The notes below the pieces were generated by a model. It was not told where the DNA came from. It ran no database searches and worked only from the letters and a program-made list of their open reading frames with translations. Both the position numbers and the translations under genes were made by a program. From Blasia pusilla (Eukaryota; Marchantiophyta; Marchantiopsida; Blasiales), in contig CM114273.1 in the NCBI GenBank assembly GCA_050084515.1, forward strand, positions 26,660,001-26,724,000: a DNA stretch of 64,000 nucleotides, read 5' to 3'. Position 1 is the first letter of the stretch. Every line of letters starts with the position of its first letter. Of this stretch, positions 1 through 10,905 are shown one piece after another.

Positions 1-1860
1 AAGTGAGGACCGTCGGATGCAAGATTTTAGGGTTTCGTGTTAGACGCCGCAGTTTAACCGCCTTTTTCTCTGATTTTTAAATTTATGTACTTACAAAATG
101 TTATGATCTCACGATCATGGGGATCTATCGATGAAGGATGGGGTTGTTTCCAAGACTTACATCTTCTAGTATTTGTGGTGTGCATTCCATTTGCGCACTT
201 CAAGGGCTTACGCACGTAAACTCTTTTCCACACCCTGCAGGGGAACTTTTGGGACTTCTAATTTACTCCTTTGTATTGAATGCTTACATGTTTATGTGTA
301 TGCCCATGGGCATGCATACTCTTATTTATTGATACAACAATGAATAGTTACAAAAATATCTTTCTGATACCCTATGCTTGGTGTTTTGCACAAACTCGCA
401 AGTTAGTCTCCTAAGCAAGTTCAGCAAGTGAGTCTGTGCAGCAAGTTCAGCAAGTCTGTGCAGCAAGATCAACAAGTGTCCGAAGACATTTAGGTCGGGA
501 ACAACAGCGAAGTCTCCACGTTTGATTCGAGCTCCACCTCCAACGCTCTTGGGCTCCCACTCCAGCACTCTCGAGTTGCTCCAGTCTCTTCCTCTCGCCT
601 TGAATCTGCAACCATTCAAGACAACAGAGAAGTGAAATAAAAAAGATGGCGACCAAGATCAGAGCCAAGAAGTCCACGCACGGCAAGGGCAAGAGTGTGC
701 CCAAGGTGACCTTATAAAAAAAACATTTCGGAGTCAAGTCAGCCGATTTGGAACCATTGGAGAGTTCCAAGTGGTATCCTATTTCTCACGAGGATTGCAT
801 GAGACTAAGTAAGTGGAAGAAGTCACACTTCCATAATAGTTGAGTATGGGGATAGAGACTCACTCCCAAACACACTCCAGGTTTCAAAAATGTGATAAAA
901 GACTCCATGCCTGCTAGAGCACATCCCACATCACCTTCTAAAGGGTATGTTCCGAATCCCGTTGAAGGATGTGGAGGCGACATTCAGATAGACGTGCAAG
1001 GTACTCCTCCATATCACATAAAGGGACGAAGAAAGATACACAATAGAGGGACAAATCTTTAAAAAATGACATAGGATCCAACATCCCAAAAGACACGACC
1101 GTTGCTTACCACCTCAATGGAGGTGTTCGGTCGAGCTTGGTGTGCCTCATACACCTACATCGGATCCGCAAGCGCCATTGAAGTCACTTCAAAAAGGAGA
1201 AGAGGGGAAAGGTGTAGTTATAAATATCCACATTGGGATATGAGACAAGTAGCTAGAAATACCTAACTCTGCAGATTATAAGTAGTGCACTACAGTGCCG
1301 ACTTCAAGGAAAAAGCTACTTGGATTCACGGTTCCATGATGTTTGTCCAATGCTCTGCTCTGCTTCCTGTCTTATAGTACTCAACTCGAGTACTCAACGT
1401 GCTTCCTGTCTTAGAGTACTCAACTCAAGTACTCAAGCTTTATCCCGAGTACAAGTGCGGCCGCTCCTAACTTGATATCGGTCTCGTGCATCTCACAATC
1501 TTAAGCTTGCTGCTGTTCCTACTTTGGTGTAGTTTCGGGGTTCAGGGTCATCCCATAAAGAGCTAGGGACATTCCCGGGGCTCTGCCTGACCCTGAGCAA
1601 GGAGCATAGCTCTGAGCGAGCAGACCCCTAGACTCGGCCAAGTTGCATAATCGGGACAGTAATTGGGACAATAATCGGGATTGAAAAGATTGGGACAGAT
1701 AAGCGAAGCAATCTTTGAGAAGATCTTTCTTGCGAACTTGGAATGGCATGAGTAATCCATCCGAGCTCACAGAGAGGGTCTTCTAAGTAGAAGCCAACAC
1801 GGCTTGCTTCACACTCGACTAAAATTGGGACAAAAAAGCTACAGTTGGAAAAATCGTGTT
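1..1860. other. Unassigned sequence with short direct repeats
   Basis: No open frame here resembles a known protein; the longest are about 100 codons and lack recognisable motifs. Visible structure: clustered copies of a CAGCAAGTTCAGCAAG-like motif at about 410-480, two tandem copies of a 39-bp unit at 1362-1436, and repeated ATTGGGACA or ATCGGGACA words at about 1650-1835. It may be flank or debris of the retrotransposon to its right, but no coding trace links them. Confidence 0.5.
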
Positions 1861-2341
1861 GTGCGCATACATATCGCTACACAACATACATATCGCTGGT
1901 CACATCTACACCACACAACACCGATCTTCCCCACACACGGGTCGAAGATGGCTTAGGAAAGCCATCTTCCTCTCTTATATAGGGTTCAGAAGAGCCAAAA
2001 GGCTCTTTCCCTAAAAATAGCCCTTCCCTTGGTAACCTGCGCGCACAGGTTACCATGGGCGGGTGACCTGGTCAACAAGTCATCTGGCTGTAAAAGACCT
2101 CAACATGAAAGTTTTCAGAAACAACGTTCCTGACACAATGGACCTATCCTCAACCTCATCCGACACCGTGGGACAAAGTTACACTCAAGATAGTCCGCTG
2201 GCTCCTACGCCCTATCCACGATAGATCTCGGCCTATCGGCTACTCAAATGTGACAGCTGTCGTGCGCATACATATTGCTACACAACATACATGGCTGGTC
2301 ACATCTACACCACACAACACCGATCTTCCCCACACACGGGT
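1861..2341. repeat. Pair of ~80-bp direct repeats flanking the 3' LTR
   Basis: 1861-1942 and 2262-2341 are nearly identical: both start GTGCGCATACATAT and end CCCCACACACGGGT, and one has a small indel. The 3' LTR lies between them. They are too long for target-site duplications of an LTR element. Unequal exchange, or template switching that duplicated the pre-LTR segment, explains them better. Confidence 0.8.
1945..2255 (-). repeat. 3' LTR of the retrotransposon
   Basis: Direct-repeat partner of 10906-11216. It is itself flanked on both sides by copies of an unrelated sequence of about 80 bp (1861-1942 and 2262-2341), which is not expected for a simple insertion. Its outer edge in element orientation stops at the GCCATCTTC palindrome arm, a few bases earlier than the 5' copy appears to. 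Confidence 0.85.
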
Positions 2342-2470
2342 GGATCCACACATGTACAAAAATCAACTCATACATATACATGGAGATCACACAACCCCCC
2401 GGGCCGGGCAGTTGATCCCCTAACTCCAGATAGAAAATATCACATCTCTCTGACATGACCTACTACCCTA

Positions 2471-2608
2471 TACACATCTCGGACACATCCATCGTCCCGT
2501 GGGAACCACATCAAGAGGGGGGGTCAGACATGACATATGCCACCCTCGAGAACAACCATCACATACCAACATGGTGGCTGCACCCCTCGCAGATCCGTAC
2601 AACATACA
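2471..2608 (-). pseudogene. PHD zinc finger at the integrase C-terminus
   Basis: In phase with the integrase tail frame (2468-2824). The cysteine/histidine pattern is CMLY, then MLVCDGC, GWHMSC and a final WMCPRC, ending in a TAG a few bases later. This is the C4-H-C3 order of a PHD finger, including the Trp two residues before the last cysteine pair; the second zinc ligand is Tyr instead of Cys in this copy. PHD fingers typically bind methylated or unmodified histone H3 tails, so an integration-targeting role is likely in intact relatives, by analogy with integrase chromodomains. The older relic at 42.19 kb keeps CMLC at the same place, so the Tyr is a later change. Confidence 0.85.
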
Positions 2609-2609
2609 C

Positions 2610-3711
2610 CTCAAGCCTGCAGGTATCACTACCAAGCTCGGATCCACCGTCCCATCTACGTTCGGAAGATGACATGGCGCACAATTGCGCAGATGATCCT
2701 TCCAAACCATACCATCCCGTCCCTCCAACATGAGGACTCCGGTCGGTAATACCTCGCGCACACGTAGGATTGTGCGCCCTGCAGTGACATCTAGCGTCGT
2801 GGGTGCCGCCTGTTGTAAATACACGTAATCTCTAGGATGAAACTCCTAATCCCTGGAGGATAACCTCCTCCACAAATGGTCGCGTACCTCAATGTATCTC
2901 TATGCTGGGCAATAGCTAAGTTCTCAAAGGCCATAGGCATCACTCTACGAAAAACTTCTGCCTTCTGAGAACATGCTTGCACCCACACATCTGGATCATC
3001 AAGATCTAACACCTCCGCCATGTCACGTCAAATCGCTGCAGGTAAATCTAGCTCTCTCCCAAAGAGCAAAAAATACGGTGAAAATGACGCCAAGGATGCC
3101 TTCCGACTAAAGCGATAACCCATAGCCAACCATGGCAACTGTAGGTCCCACTCCCTCAACTGTCCCCGCTGCAAGCCATACTTGCGCAATCCTCTCTTCA
3201 CCGTCTGTACCACTCTCTCCGCCAATCCATCCGCCTTAGGATGATCCCTGGATGTGGTGCGGTGATCTATCAGCACCTGATCACACAAGGCCTGAAACTC
3301 TCCCCTGAACTCGGTACATTGGTCAATCAACACCTCCGCCGGTGCACCAAAGTGACTAAGCACAGGATCTAGAAACGCATAAGCTGTTCCCTTGCTCGCC
3401 TTGTCTGGTAGTGCCACCAACTCTATCCACTTGGAGAAATGCTCCACCATGACCAACACGTACCTATGATGACGCCTTGTCAATGGCAAAGGTCTTGCAA
3501 AGTCTAAACTCCATCGATAACCTAAACCCATAATCGGCAAAGGATGTAACTGCGGAGTGGGAGCATTGAAGGATGCTCGCACTCTGTCACATACCATACA
3601 TCCGCCACGGCCGTTGTACCCCAAGATGCATGCCGCGCCACCAATATCTGAACACGAGTGTAAAGCACGCTTTACTCGAAATGTCCCCAACTCCTCATGG
3701 GCATGTCGCAC
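2610..3711 (-). pseudogene. Integrase core and C-terminal domain
   Basis: Starts with an HHCC-like zinc region (H-A-H early, CMVCDRV later). The DDE core follows: GYRWSLDFARPL gives the first Asp, VLIDQCTEFRGEF the second, and HPKADGLAE the Glu, 34 residues after the second Asp by my count, one fewer than the common 35. The C-terminal domain continues at 2791-3021 and, after a frame change, at 2610-2824 (YLQQAAPTTLDVTAGRTIL and KDHLRNCAPCHLPN). A stop interrupts the frame at about 3022-3027. Integrase inserts the DNA copy into the genome. A PHD finger directly follows. Confidence 0.88.
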
Positions 3712-4140
3712 TACACGTGCTTTTGGGAAGGATGAGGTACCACTCGTATCCTACCATCTCCCCATACCCGCAAAATGTGAGTCCCCTCCCACCTTGAACC
3801 TCTTGGCTCTCTCAGAGGATCCGATCCCGCTCCTAGCACTTTGACTCGCAATGACGCCAATGCGCAAGAACTCCACAACCTCCACATCGTCATGGATATC
3901 ACGACCACTGCCGCCTCCTCACTAACCTCCGGATCCAAAGACTCACCATCCAATCCCACCATTGAGTCATCACCGCCATAGTCAACCAATGAGATAGGGA
4001 TGCATGCCAAGGTGGGCACCATCTCCTCATCACTCTCTCCGTGCCATCGAGCTCCGTGACGTCTCTCGACTCGGACATGGGTTACGACTCAACCCATCCG
4101 CATCCTGGTTCACCGACCTGGCCTATGAACCACCTCAAAC

Positions 4141-4643
4141 TCATACTCCTATAGTAATAGAGCCCACCCGGCAAGCTTTCCCGTAAGCTTGTCGGACTCC
4201 ATCAACCACCTCAACGGTGATGATCGGTGATAAGTGTGAAAGGGTTGCCGAATAAATAGCACCTAAAATGTGCCACGGCCCCCACCGCTTGACCAAGCAC
4301 TCTCCCTTGTAGGAGCTGTGATTTTTGCCTCGGCAATGTTGTTTGATCGCTCGCGTAAGCCACAACGAACTCCCTCTCCTCGTCATCCCTCCGAGTAAGC
4401 ACGCTCCTAGACCCAACATGCTCCAACGTATGTAACTAGGAATGGGCGACCCCTAACCGGTCTCGTAAAATGGGTGAGGACGTCAACTTGTCCTTGAGCT
4501 CTGAAATGCTCGCTCCGATCATCTCCCCACAACCACACATGATCAAGTCTCGTCAACAAGGTCAAAGACTTTGCGATTGCACTAAAACCCTTGACATACC
4601 GTCGATAGAAGCTTGACCCAAGAAATGCTCGGACTCGACTCAC
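4141..4643 (-). pseudogene. RT connection and RNase H domain, broken
   Basis: The first half (4407-4643) reads VRAFLGSSFYRRYVKGFS and LTLLTRLDHVW, the standard connection after gypsy RT. The second half, in another phase, reads REFVVAYAS and, near 4211-4250, FTLITDH, which correspond to RNase H strands and its DH motif. At least two frame changes separate these pieces. RNase H removes the RNA strand during replication. Confidence 0.8.
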
Positions 4644-4644
4644 A

Positions 4645-5514
4645 TCAGTAGGGCGTGGAATCTGCGCAATAGTCTCTACCTTTGTCTGTCCGCTGAACGC
4701 CTAACCCACTTGGGTATATGGTGTGTCCCAAGTACTCAATCTGCTCTGAAAGAATTTGCACTTGCCTGGATGTAACTTGGTCCATGTAATCGCAATCGCT
4801 AAAACACCTCCTCCAATTGTCGCTCATGCTCTTAACCGTGGAACTAAAGATAAGAATATCATCTATGTAACATCGCACAAAATCCAAGCCAGCCTAATCC
4901 TATCCATCACTCTCTGAAACTCCGCAGGCGCGTTCTTCAACCCAAATGGTAAGAACCGCCACCGATACAAGCAATCTCTCCCGAACCGATCTATCCCCGC
5001 AGAATCGTTGTCTTCTCTCTCGTCCTCCAACCTCGATAGGAAGCGATGATAGCCAAAGACGGAGATCTAAAGTACTGAAGATCTTTGCATGCCCTACCGT
5101 ATCAAAGATCTCCTCAGGAGTAGGCATGGCATACCGATCTGACCTCGTCTATCGGTTGATAGGATGGTAATCTCCACACATCCGCCTATCCGTCCAATTG
5201 CCATACATATCCTTCTTCGCCGGCATGACTGTGACAGATGCATGCTCCCCATGTGATAACTCCAGAAGTCCTGCCTCCAACAAGTCCTGAATCCTGCTCT
5301 GAATCAAGGCTCGCTCCATATCAGAATACCTGTAGGGTCGAAGAAAGATCGGCGTATCACTAGCCAACTCAATCCGTATCTTGGGACCCTTCAGCGTACC
5401 CAAGTCTCTTGTACTGAAGGCAAAACAACTGACATGCCCTCTCAGAAACCTATGAACTCGCCGTCGCTCTCCTCCTATCAACTTGAGACCTATCACACGC
5501 TCCCAAGTCTCCAT
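4645..5514 (-). pseudogene. Reverse transcriptase, multiply broken
   Basis: The N-terminal part (5149-5514) shows gypsy RT landmarks: RPYRYS, IQSRIQDLLEAGLLE, and a VTVMPAKKD...RMCGDYHPINR block (fingers and domain 2). The next segment (about 5040-5127) has the DTVGHAKIFSTLDL entry to the palm. CYIDDILIFS with the YIDD catalytic pair lies at about 4858-4869. Between 5040 and 4890 the reading frame changes and the protein pattern is lost. It copies the RNA genome to DNA in intact relatives. It follows the methyltransferase after a linker of about 150 residues. Confidence 0.88.
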
Positions 5515-5822
5515 CGTGATCTCACTCGGAGAGGACGCAACCTCCGGCTTTGGTTGCTATGTAGCAATCCTAGCCACCTCCGCAACAACCACTCCACTCT
5601 GACCTCCTACACCATGCTCCATATCCGAAAAATGAACATGTGCTACTCTAGCCGCCTTCGCACTCTTTGCTCGAACAACGTCCCAGGAAGTCCATGGGTG
5701 CCTATCTCTCCTCGTCTCGCCCCACCAATGCTGTCAGACCTCGTGAGGCAATGGTCCAACTCGTGGGCGTGACGGCATGGATGACACTCGCATCCGTCTC
5801 TGCTCACCATACCTAGGCTGAC

Positions 5823-6771
5823 TATCCATGTGAGACAGTTGAGGTCCATCGCCTGCCCCAACACCTGTCTTCGTGATGCCTTAGTCATCCCTGGCACCGC
5901 CGTAGTACCGGTAGTGAACCCCATGGCGCGCTCGCGCTCATCTGCTGTAGGCTCCTCCAATACTCCGGTCATCTCATCCCAAATCATGCCTGGCCCTCCC
6001 TGACTAAAGGCATGGGATGATGGGAAGCTCACCAACATAGGTAAGGTTGCCCTCAACTCCCCCACCCTATTGGCCATGGCCAATGCTGGTCTATCATCCC
6101 GTGTCACCACCTGAGATCGACGCCCTGAGCCCAAAATAGCATCCACTATGAGATGTGGTGCTCTCTGGACTCCACTGTAGGCTCGACTCAGTACCTCTGA
6201 TGGTATCAGGTTCGTCCACCACAGTCGTGGACGATGGGCACGTGACCCAACTCTCGCTGCATCTAACAACACAACAGGTCCCAACCAGGACCTCACTTGA
6301 TGTACACTCGTCAACACACGTGCACGAGTGTCTCCCAACAACGGCACGTTCTCTAAAATGTACTCTGGAGAACATATCTGACTCTCCTGCAAGTGTCGTA
6401 CTACTCGCAAAGATCTCCTAAATATCCACGACCTCGGATCCCGCAATCCAAATCCTCGGCGGTGATGAATGACCATGACATGGCCATCCAGCAATCACCA
6501 AATGAATGGTGCCAACTCTATCCAGATCCTGCACCCCTACCAAAGAGATGTCGGCGGGTAGCGTATGCTGGTATCCCCGTACTGCAGATACCGACAACAA
6601 CTCAGGATACCTCTGGACCAATCTCGCCACGTGACGTAATGATACTCGCCGTGCGGTCTCATCTCTCTCCACATAAAGGTACTGATGCACCCGTATGCCC
6701 GCCTGCAATATGGCATCCAATCCGGTGCTAATCCCTCCGAAGAGATCTAACACCCTAACACCCTCCTCTGA
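5823..6771 (-). pseudogene. Captured C5 cytosine DNA methyltransferase, frameshifted
   Basis: Lies between protease and reverse transcriptase. Motifs run in canonical order. Motif I is VLDLFGGISTGLDA with a following acidic YVERDE (SAM binding, about 6700-6760). Motif IV is AGWPCHGHS with the catalytic Pro-Cys (about 6466-6489). Motif VI is ENVP (about 6342-6353). Motif VIII is HRPRLWW (about 6220-6236). Motif IX-X is a DERERAMGF block and RRQVLGQAMD (about 5823-5950). These are the residues needed to flip and methylate cytosine. The target-recognition stretch between VIII and IX is short, about 90 residues. I-to-X order excludes the circularly permuted plant DRM type and suggests a DNMT3-like or prokaryotic-like source. 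One extra base at about 6445-6460, just after the Pro-Cys loop, shifts the frame, so this copy is probably inactive. Confidence 0.88.
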
Positions 6772-7164
6772 GCACTGCCACACAACAGGTGTGGTATCTA
6801 GTGGGGTCATCGTCTCCACTCCAAGAGCCCGATCGCCACGTGACTCTCGCTGCTCTGGGATAAAAACATGACTCCACGCCGGCCTCACGAGGTCGTCGAC
6901 ACTCCTCTGTAGCTCCCGAGTCGTACCCCACAATGGTGAAGAGGCCTCGCCAACATGGGAAGAGACACCCGCCATGGCCTGTCTCTCCGTGGGACTATCC
7001 GCTACTGGGACATCCTCGGCATGTGCGTTCCCCTCCAACAACTCTCCTGGCCAGCTAACACTACCCGTGAAAGCCGCCAACGTGGTCATAGACTCGCCTC
7101 GTGATCGACCACCTCGTCCCGCAAACTGCATGGGTAATTGACTCATCTGGCCGTCACCTGACCG

Positions 7165-7566
7165 CCATCCTGGCCGATAAGCAACGGTCTCCTCGCAGAA
7201 GTCAAGGATGAATCCTAGGGGATATAACACTGTACTCCCCACCAACACATCGTACGACTCAGTTGGTGTCGTAATCGCACGTGTGCGCACCATAGCACTA
7301 TCCGTCGCATGCTCTGGCTGGACTCTGACAACAATCTCATGTCGAGTCATATACTGAGTGGGTGATACGCCCCCAATCGAGGTCTCTATCTGGAAGGGAC
7401 AAGGCTCAATGTCGGCCTTCCGTAACCCCAACGCTAAACACGCCGCCTTCCCTAACATCAAGGGTTGCGCTCCCGAATCAAGTAGGACGCGCTGCGGGTG
7501 GTATACCGTCCCCGTCGGACTAACCAAGCAAAATACTCCAGCTCGGTTATCCAGTAACACTACTCC
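7165..7566 (-). pseudogene. Retrotransposon aspartic protease
   Basis: Lies within the 423-codon frame at 6418-7689. Residues about 42-175 look like a retropepsin: VLLDSGAQ supplies the D-S-G active site (DSG at about 7471-7479), and YDVLVGSTVLYPLGF about 80 residues later matches the second conserved block, where gypsy proteases have an ILG-like turn followed by the flap-side strand. It would cut the polyprotein. The same uninterrupted frame continues for about 130 residues into the methyltransferase, so protease and methyltransferase are made as one polypeptide. Confidence 0.85.
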
Positions 7567-7569
7567 AGG

Positions 7570-8170
7570 TGTCACCACTGCTTGCTCTATGGCCGGTCGA
7601 GCTGGCATATCTACCAACTTCGCCGCCGCCGCATGCCATGGGGAACGTCCCAAGCACGGGCTCCGAGGGCAAGTCCACCACCTCCTCAACTACCTCTGAA
7701 CAAGAAGCAGTCATCTCTCCACGCTCACACAACGTGGCAGCCAACCGGAACACCTCAGCTGGTCCAACTCCCAACGTTGCCAACTCTATGGCGGAAAATA
7801 GCGGAGTCTGACTCACTTTGGTGGCCACCTCCAACACTATGGTCGACATTGACTCCACTCGAGCCGGCATAGGAGTTGTCACTCCAACTCCTCGTGACGT
7901 CGACGTAGGTGCCTGAACTGTAGGCACCGCTTGTCGTTGAGGCACCATCGATGGTGTGTGTAGTGCCTCCGACAATGTGAACGAGTGTGGAACCCTGGCA
8001 TGCCGCCCATCGGTCCCCTCTGGTGGGTCAATCTCAACTCCACCTCTCGATGGCTCGGTGCCTCGCAGACCCGAGTCACCATTGCATTGCCTCAACCTGG
8101 GTTGCACTACACATGAATCCCATATCGAGAGATCCTCACCCGGTCGGGTAAGAGGTAGAGACAGAGTCAC
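7570..8170 (-). pseudogene. Gag-pol linker, unrecognised
   Basis: An open frame of about 200 codons in a different phase from both gag and protease. It is Pro/Ser/Thr/Val rich with no recognised motif. Its last residues read the same DNA that, in the next phase, leads into the protease, so a frame change is needed near 7600-7620. It is most simply the variable spacer between nucleocapsid and protease. Confidence 0.5.
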
Positions 8171-8196
8171 ACTAGCCGCCGCAGACTCTGGCCTTC

Positions 8197-8610
8197 CTAA
8201 GTTGCATCATCGTCATGGCAAGCAATCCTCTGCTCCAACTGATCGATGCGTGAGAGAAGTGCCGGCTTTGGTGCTCCTGCTCCATCTCCTCTGGCTAGTG
8301 GTGGTCCTCTACCACCACGTCCAGGAAGAACTCCCCGACCTCCTCCAGGACGACCGCCCCCAGGCCCTCGGCCTACCTCTGGACGTGCCCCTCGTCGAAG
8401 GTCAAAACATCTATCCCTAGTGTGACCATATCGTGGGCAATGGTCACACTGGTGTGGTGGGGCCATCCTCGGGCTCCGAGCAATCGGAGGCGCTGGTGGT
8501 CCTCTCCCATGTTGTGGGCAGTCTCTCTGCCTATGGGCCCCTTCACACGTCCAACAAGACCACATCGGTCCCTGCTGGGCAACATATGTAGGTGCGGGTC
8601 GTTGCCTCAT
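8197..8610 (-). pseudogene. Retrotransposon nucleocapsid with two CCHC zinc knuckles
   Basis: This frame is in phase with the upstream gag frame. It shows two knuckles: CWTCEGAHRQRDC (C-x2-C-x3-H-x4-C, one residue shorter than canonical) and CDHCPRYGHTRDRC (canonical C-x2-C-x4-H-x4-C), then a Gly/Arg-rich stretch (about residues 70-105) suited to nucleic-acid binding. The combination is typical of the nucleocapsid end of gag. The frame closes in a TAG shortly before the linker to the protease. Confidence 0.85.
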
Positions 8611-8694
8611 AGGCTCACGGTACCCGCCCGCTCTCTAGGCACACGCCCGCTCCGTGTATGGGTGCTCATTTGGGCACTGTGGGGTCACCGCCAC

Positions 8695-9522
8695 TCATGG
8701 ACCCGTCGACTCTCGAGAAAATCTAGCGGTCACTACCTGCTCCTCACTCATGTTGAGCTCAATACGCTCAGACAACTCAAAGACTACCTTCAATGTGGGC
8801 TTCGCTGTGTGAATCAGCACCGTATCTCGGACTCTCCTCCGTAGTTCTTTGTCCGAACCCGCACCAATCTTTGGGTGACTACGCCTCAGATCCTCAAACG
8901 TACCAATGATCAGCCTCCTCATGCGTGTGAATGCCTCTCTCAGACTCTCTCCCGATCGTCGCTGAAAATCCTGTAGACTCTTCAGCTTGTCGGTGCGTAC
9001 GCCCTGGTAGCTCTTCCCCAACTGTAGGAAGAACTCCACTGTGGGGCTAAAGCTGGGTGGCCCTCTACCACCAGAGGTCTCTGCCACATCGCCTATCTCA
9101 CTGCCCTCCTCTCCATCTAGTCTCCGGGCTGATGGTGTGGGTCTCTCTCCTCTCACAATCCCATCATATGCCTCCCGACCACTAGTGGACACATACCCTG
9201 GAGCCCAATACATCCTACAGGCATCGATCTCTACTGAATATAGTGATCGAAACTCCATGTAATCATCCATCGGAGGACCCTCCAAGTGCTGGAACAACCC
9301 CTTCCATGCCATGAAAGGGTTGAACCGTGTCTGGGTCCGTATCTCCTGGAAGTCGCACCATGTGTCAAACTCCTCGATGAAATCATCTAAGTCGATGGTT
9401 CCCACTGCACCCGAGAAACGACGCATGCCCCGATGGTCCATGTCGTCCATCTTCTGCCAAGTACTACTGTCTCTGTCGGTGATCTTGTCACTGCACCGTG
9501 TCGATGATGACGATCGAGCCAC
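8695..9522 (-). pseudogene. Retrotransposon gag-like capsid protein
   Basis: A 275-codon frame on the minus strand. The middle resembles gypsy gag: a helical stretch with FIEEFDTWCDF near residue 48 and a later GESLREAFTRMRRL segment near residue 193, typical of the retrotransposon gag fold that packages the RNA. The frame ends in a TGA, and a second in-frame TAG follows about 50 nt later, before the zinc knuckles continue in the same frame; both could be single-base decay of sense codons. It is first in the element order, as expected for gag. Family assignment is from order and residue pattern, not from a search. Confidence 0.75.
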
Positions 9523-10905
9523 GGATGGATGTCGAGGAGCTCCTCATGGTAACCCCTCGGTATCTCACTCCACTCCGTGTCACACCACTACCACTGCTCG
9601 CACTACCCCGTTCTTCCGAACCCTGGAAGAACGTCGTGATGACAAACCTTGTCTCACCCGCTCAAGCACTCAAACTCACCGAGAGTCTCCCACACGCCTC
9701 ACTAGCTCACCTATGCTAACGTCAATCCCGTGATGACATACCCGGCCTCACGTACGCTCAACACTCGAGCTCACGATGAGCCTCCCAATTGACTCACCTA
9801 ACCTAGCGACACTCTCTCGGGTCATACACGTGACCCCTAATCGGCAACCGCCGTATATCCACCAACATGCTACACATGAAAAGAATCTACACTCGTCACC
9901 ATCACTACACCCATCTAGCACCAGCTACTACCCGATACCCAGCACTCTCAATCACACACGACAAGTGAGGGAAAAGGGACTCGAATGAGTAACTTGATCA
10001 CGCCCTCCAACTTGCTGCACCGTCAACAGGCACTCCTCCTCATGAGATGACAATCTTCGCAACATAACACTCCCCTCGACCAACACGTCGATCCTCCCGT
10101 CAATAGATGCGGACAACCCGTCGGCATCATGCACACGCCTCCATCATAAACTCGCAACCCTCGCGCGCCCAAAACATCATGTCGCGCAACCCCCCCTGTC
10201 TATCCCACGCGCGGCATGTAACGTGACTCACCCTGGTCGGCTCCCACTCATGTCCGGCAAATCTCAACTCATGTTTGCCCGACTAACCTCGTCTGATTGC
10301 GCGCACCTATGCGCGCCTCCCACCTCGGGAAGGGGGGCGCGGCGTCGCGCCCGTCACACGCCCGCCGCGCCGCTGGCCCACGCCGCCCACGCGCCATCCA
10401 CGCTCACGCACGCCCCTCGGCCTGGCGCGCCTAACCTAGACAAGCCGCTTTACATTTGATGCCCCTGGCATCGCAAGCTCTAACTCTTCTCTCTCTCGAC
10501 ACCCTCACTTGCATACACCCGACGCCCCACCACACGCTACACTCGGCTGCTGTCCCCCATCAATCCGCACCAGCAAAATCTGACAAAAACGGACAGCGCT
10601 TCCGCCCACGGCCTTTCGAACGGAAAAATGACACAAAACGTCACACACACGTCTCCAGGGGCTCCCGACCAAGGCAACTGGCTTGCCTACCTGCAAACAA
10701 CGAATTCCCACTAGCCCCCTGACATCTTTCTCATGTAAAAATAAAGAGTAGTAAAAATGGCACACCCGGCCTAAAACTCCACTCCTCAATCTATATCGGT
10801 ATATCGAGCCTTGTCCACCCTGTGCTATCAAGGAATCCGGACGCTAGCACCCTAGTCCTAGCTCACACACATACAAGGGAGGTGCTCCAATGGCCCAACA
10901 TGAGA
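9523..10905 (-). other. Retrotransposon 5' leader region
   Basis: About 1.4 kb between the 5' LTR and the first recognisable gag codon. It contains only short, unrecognised frames and a strongly GC-rich patch rich in GCGC at about 10140-10440. No coding motif is visible. Its length is large for a gypsy leader, so a diverged extra reading frame cannot be excluded. Confidence 0.55.

Noticed and set aside
1861-2341. Reading the 80-bp flanking copies as target-site duplications
   Set aside because: Far too long for an LTR element, and they flank a single LTR rather than the whole element.
2244-2733. Plus-strand and other small frames over the PHD and integrase region
   Set aside because: They are shadows of the minus-strand integrase tail; the minus frame carries the zinc-ligand pattern.
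5823-6771. DRM-type (plant de novo) methyltransferase
   Set aside because: DRM enzymes have motifs circularly permuted (VI-X before I-V); here they run I to X.
10860-10905. tRNA primer-binding site next to the 5' LTR
   Set aside because: No convincing complement to the 3' end of a plant tRNA (such as initiator Met TGGTATCAGAGC) could be read at the expected place.
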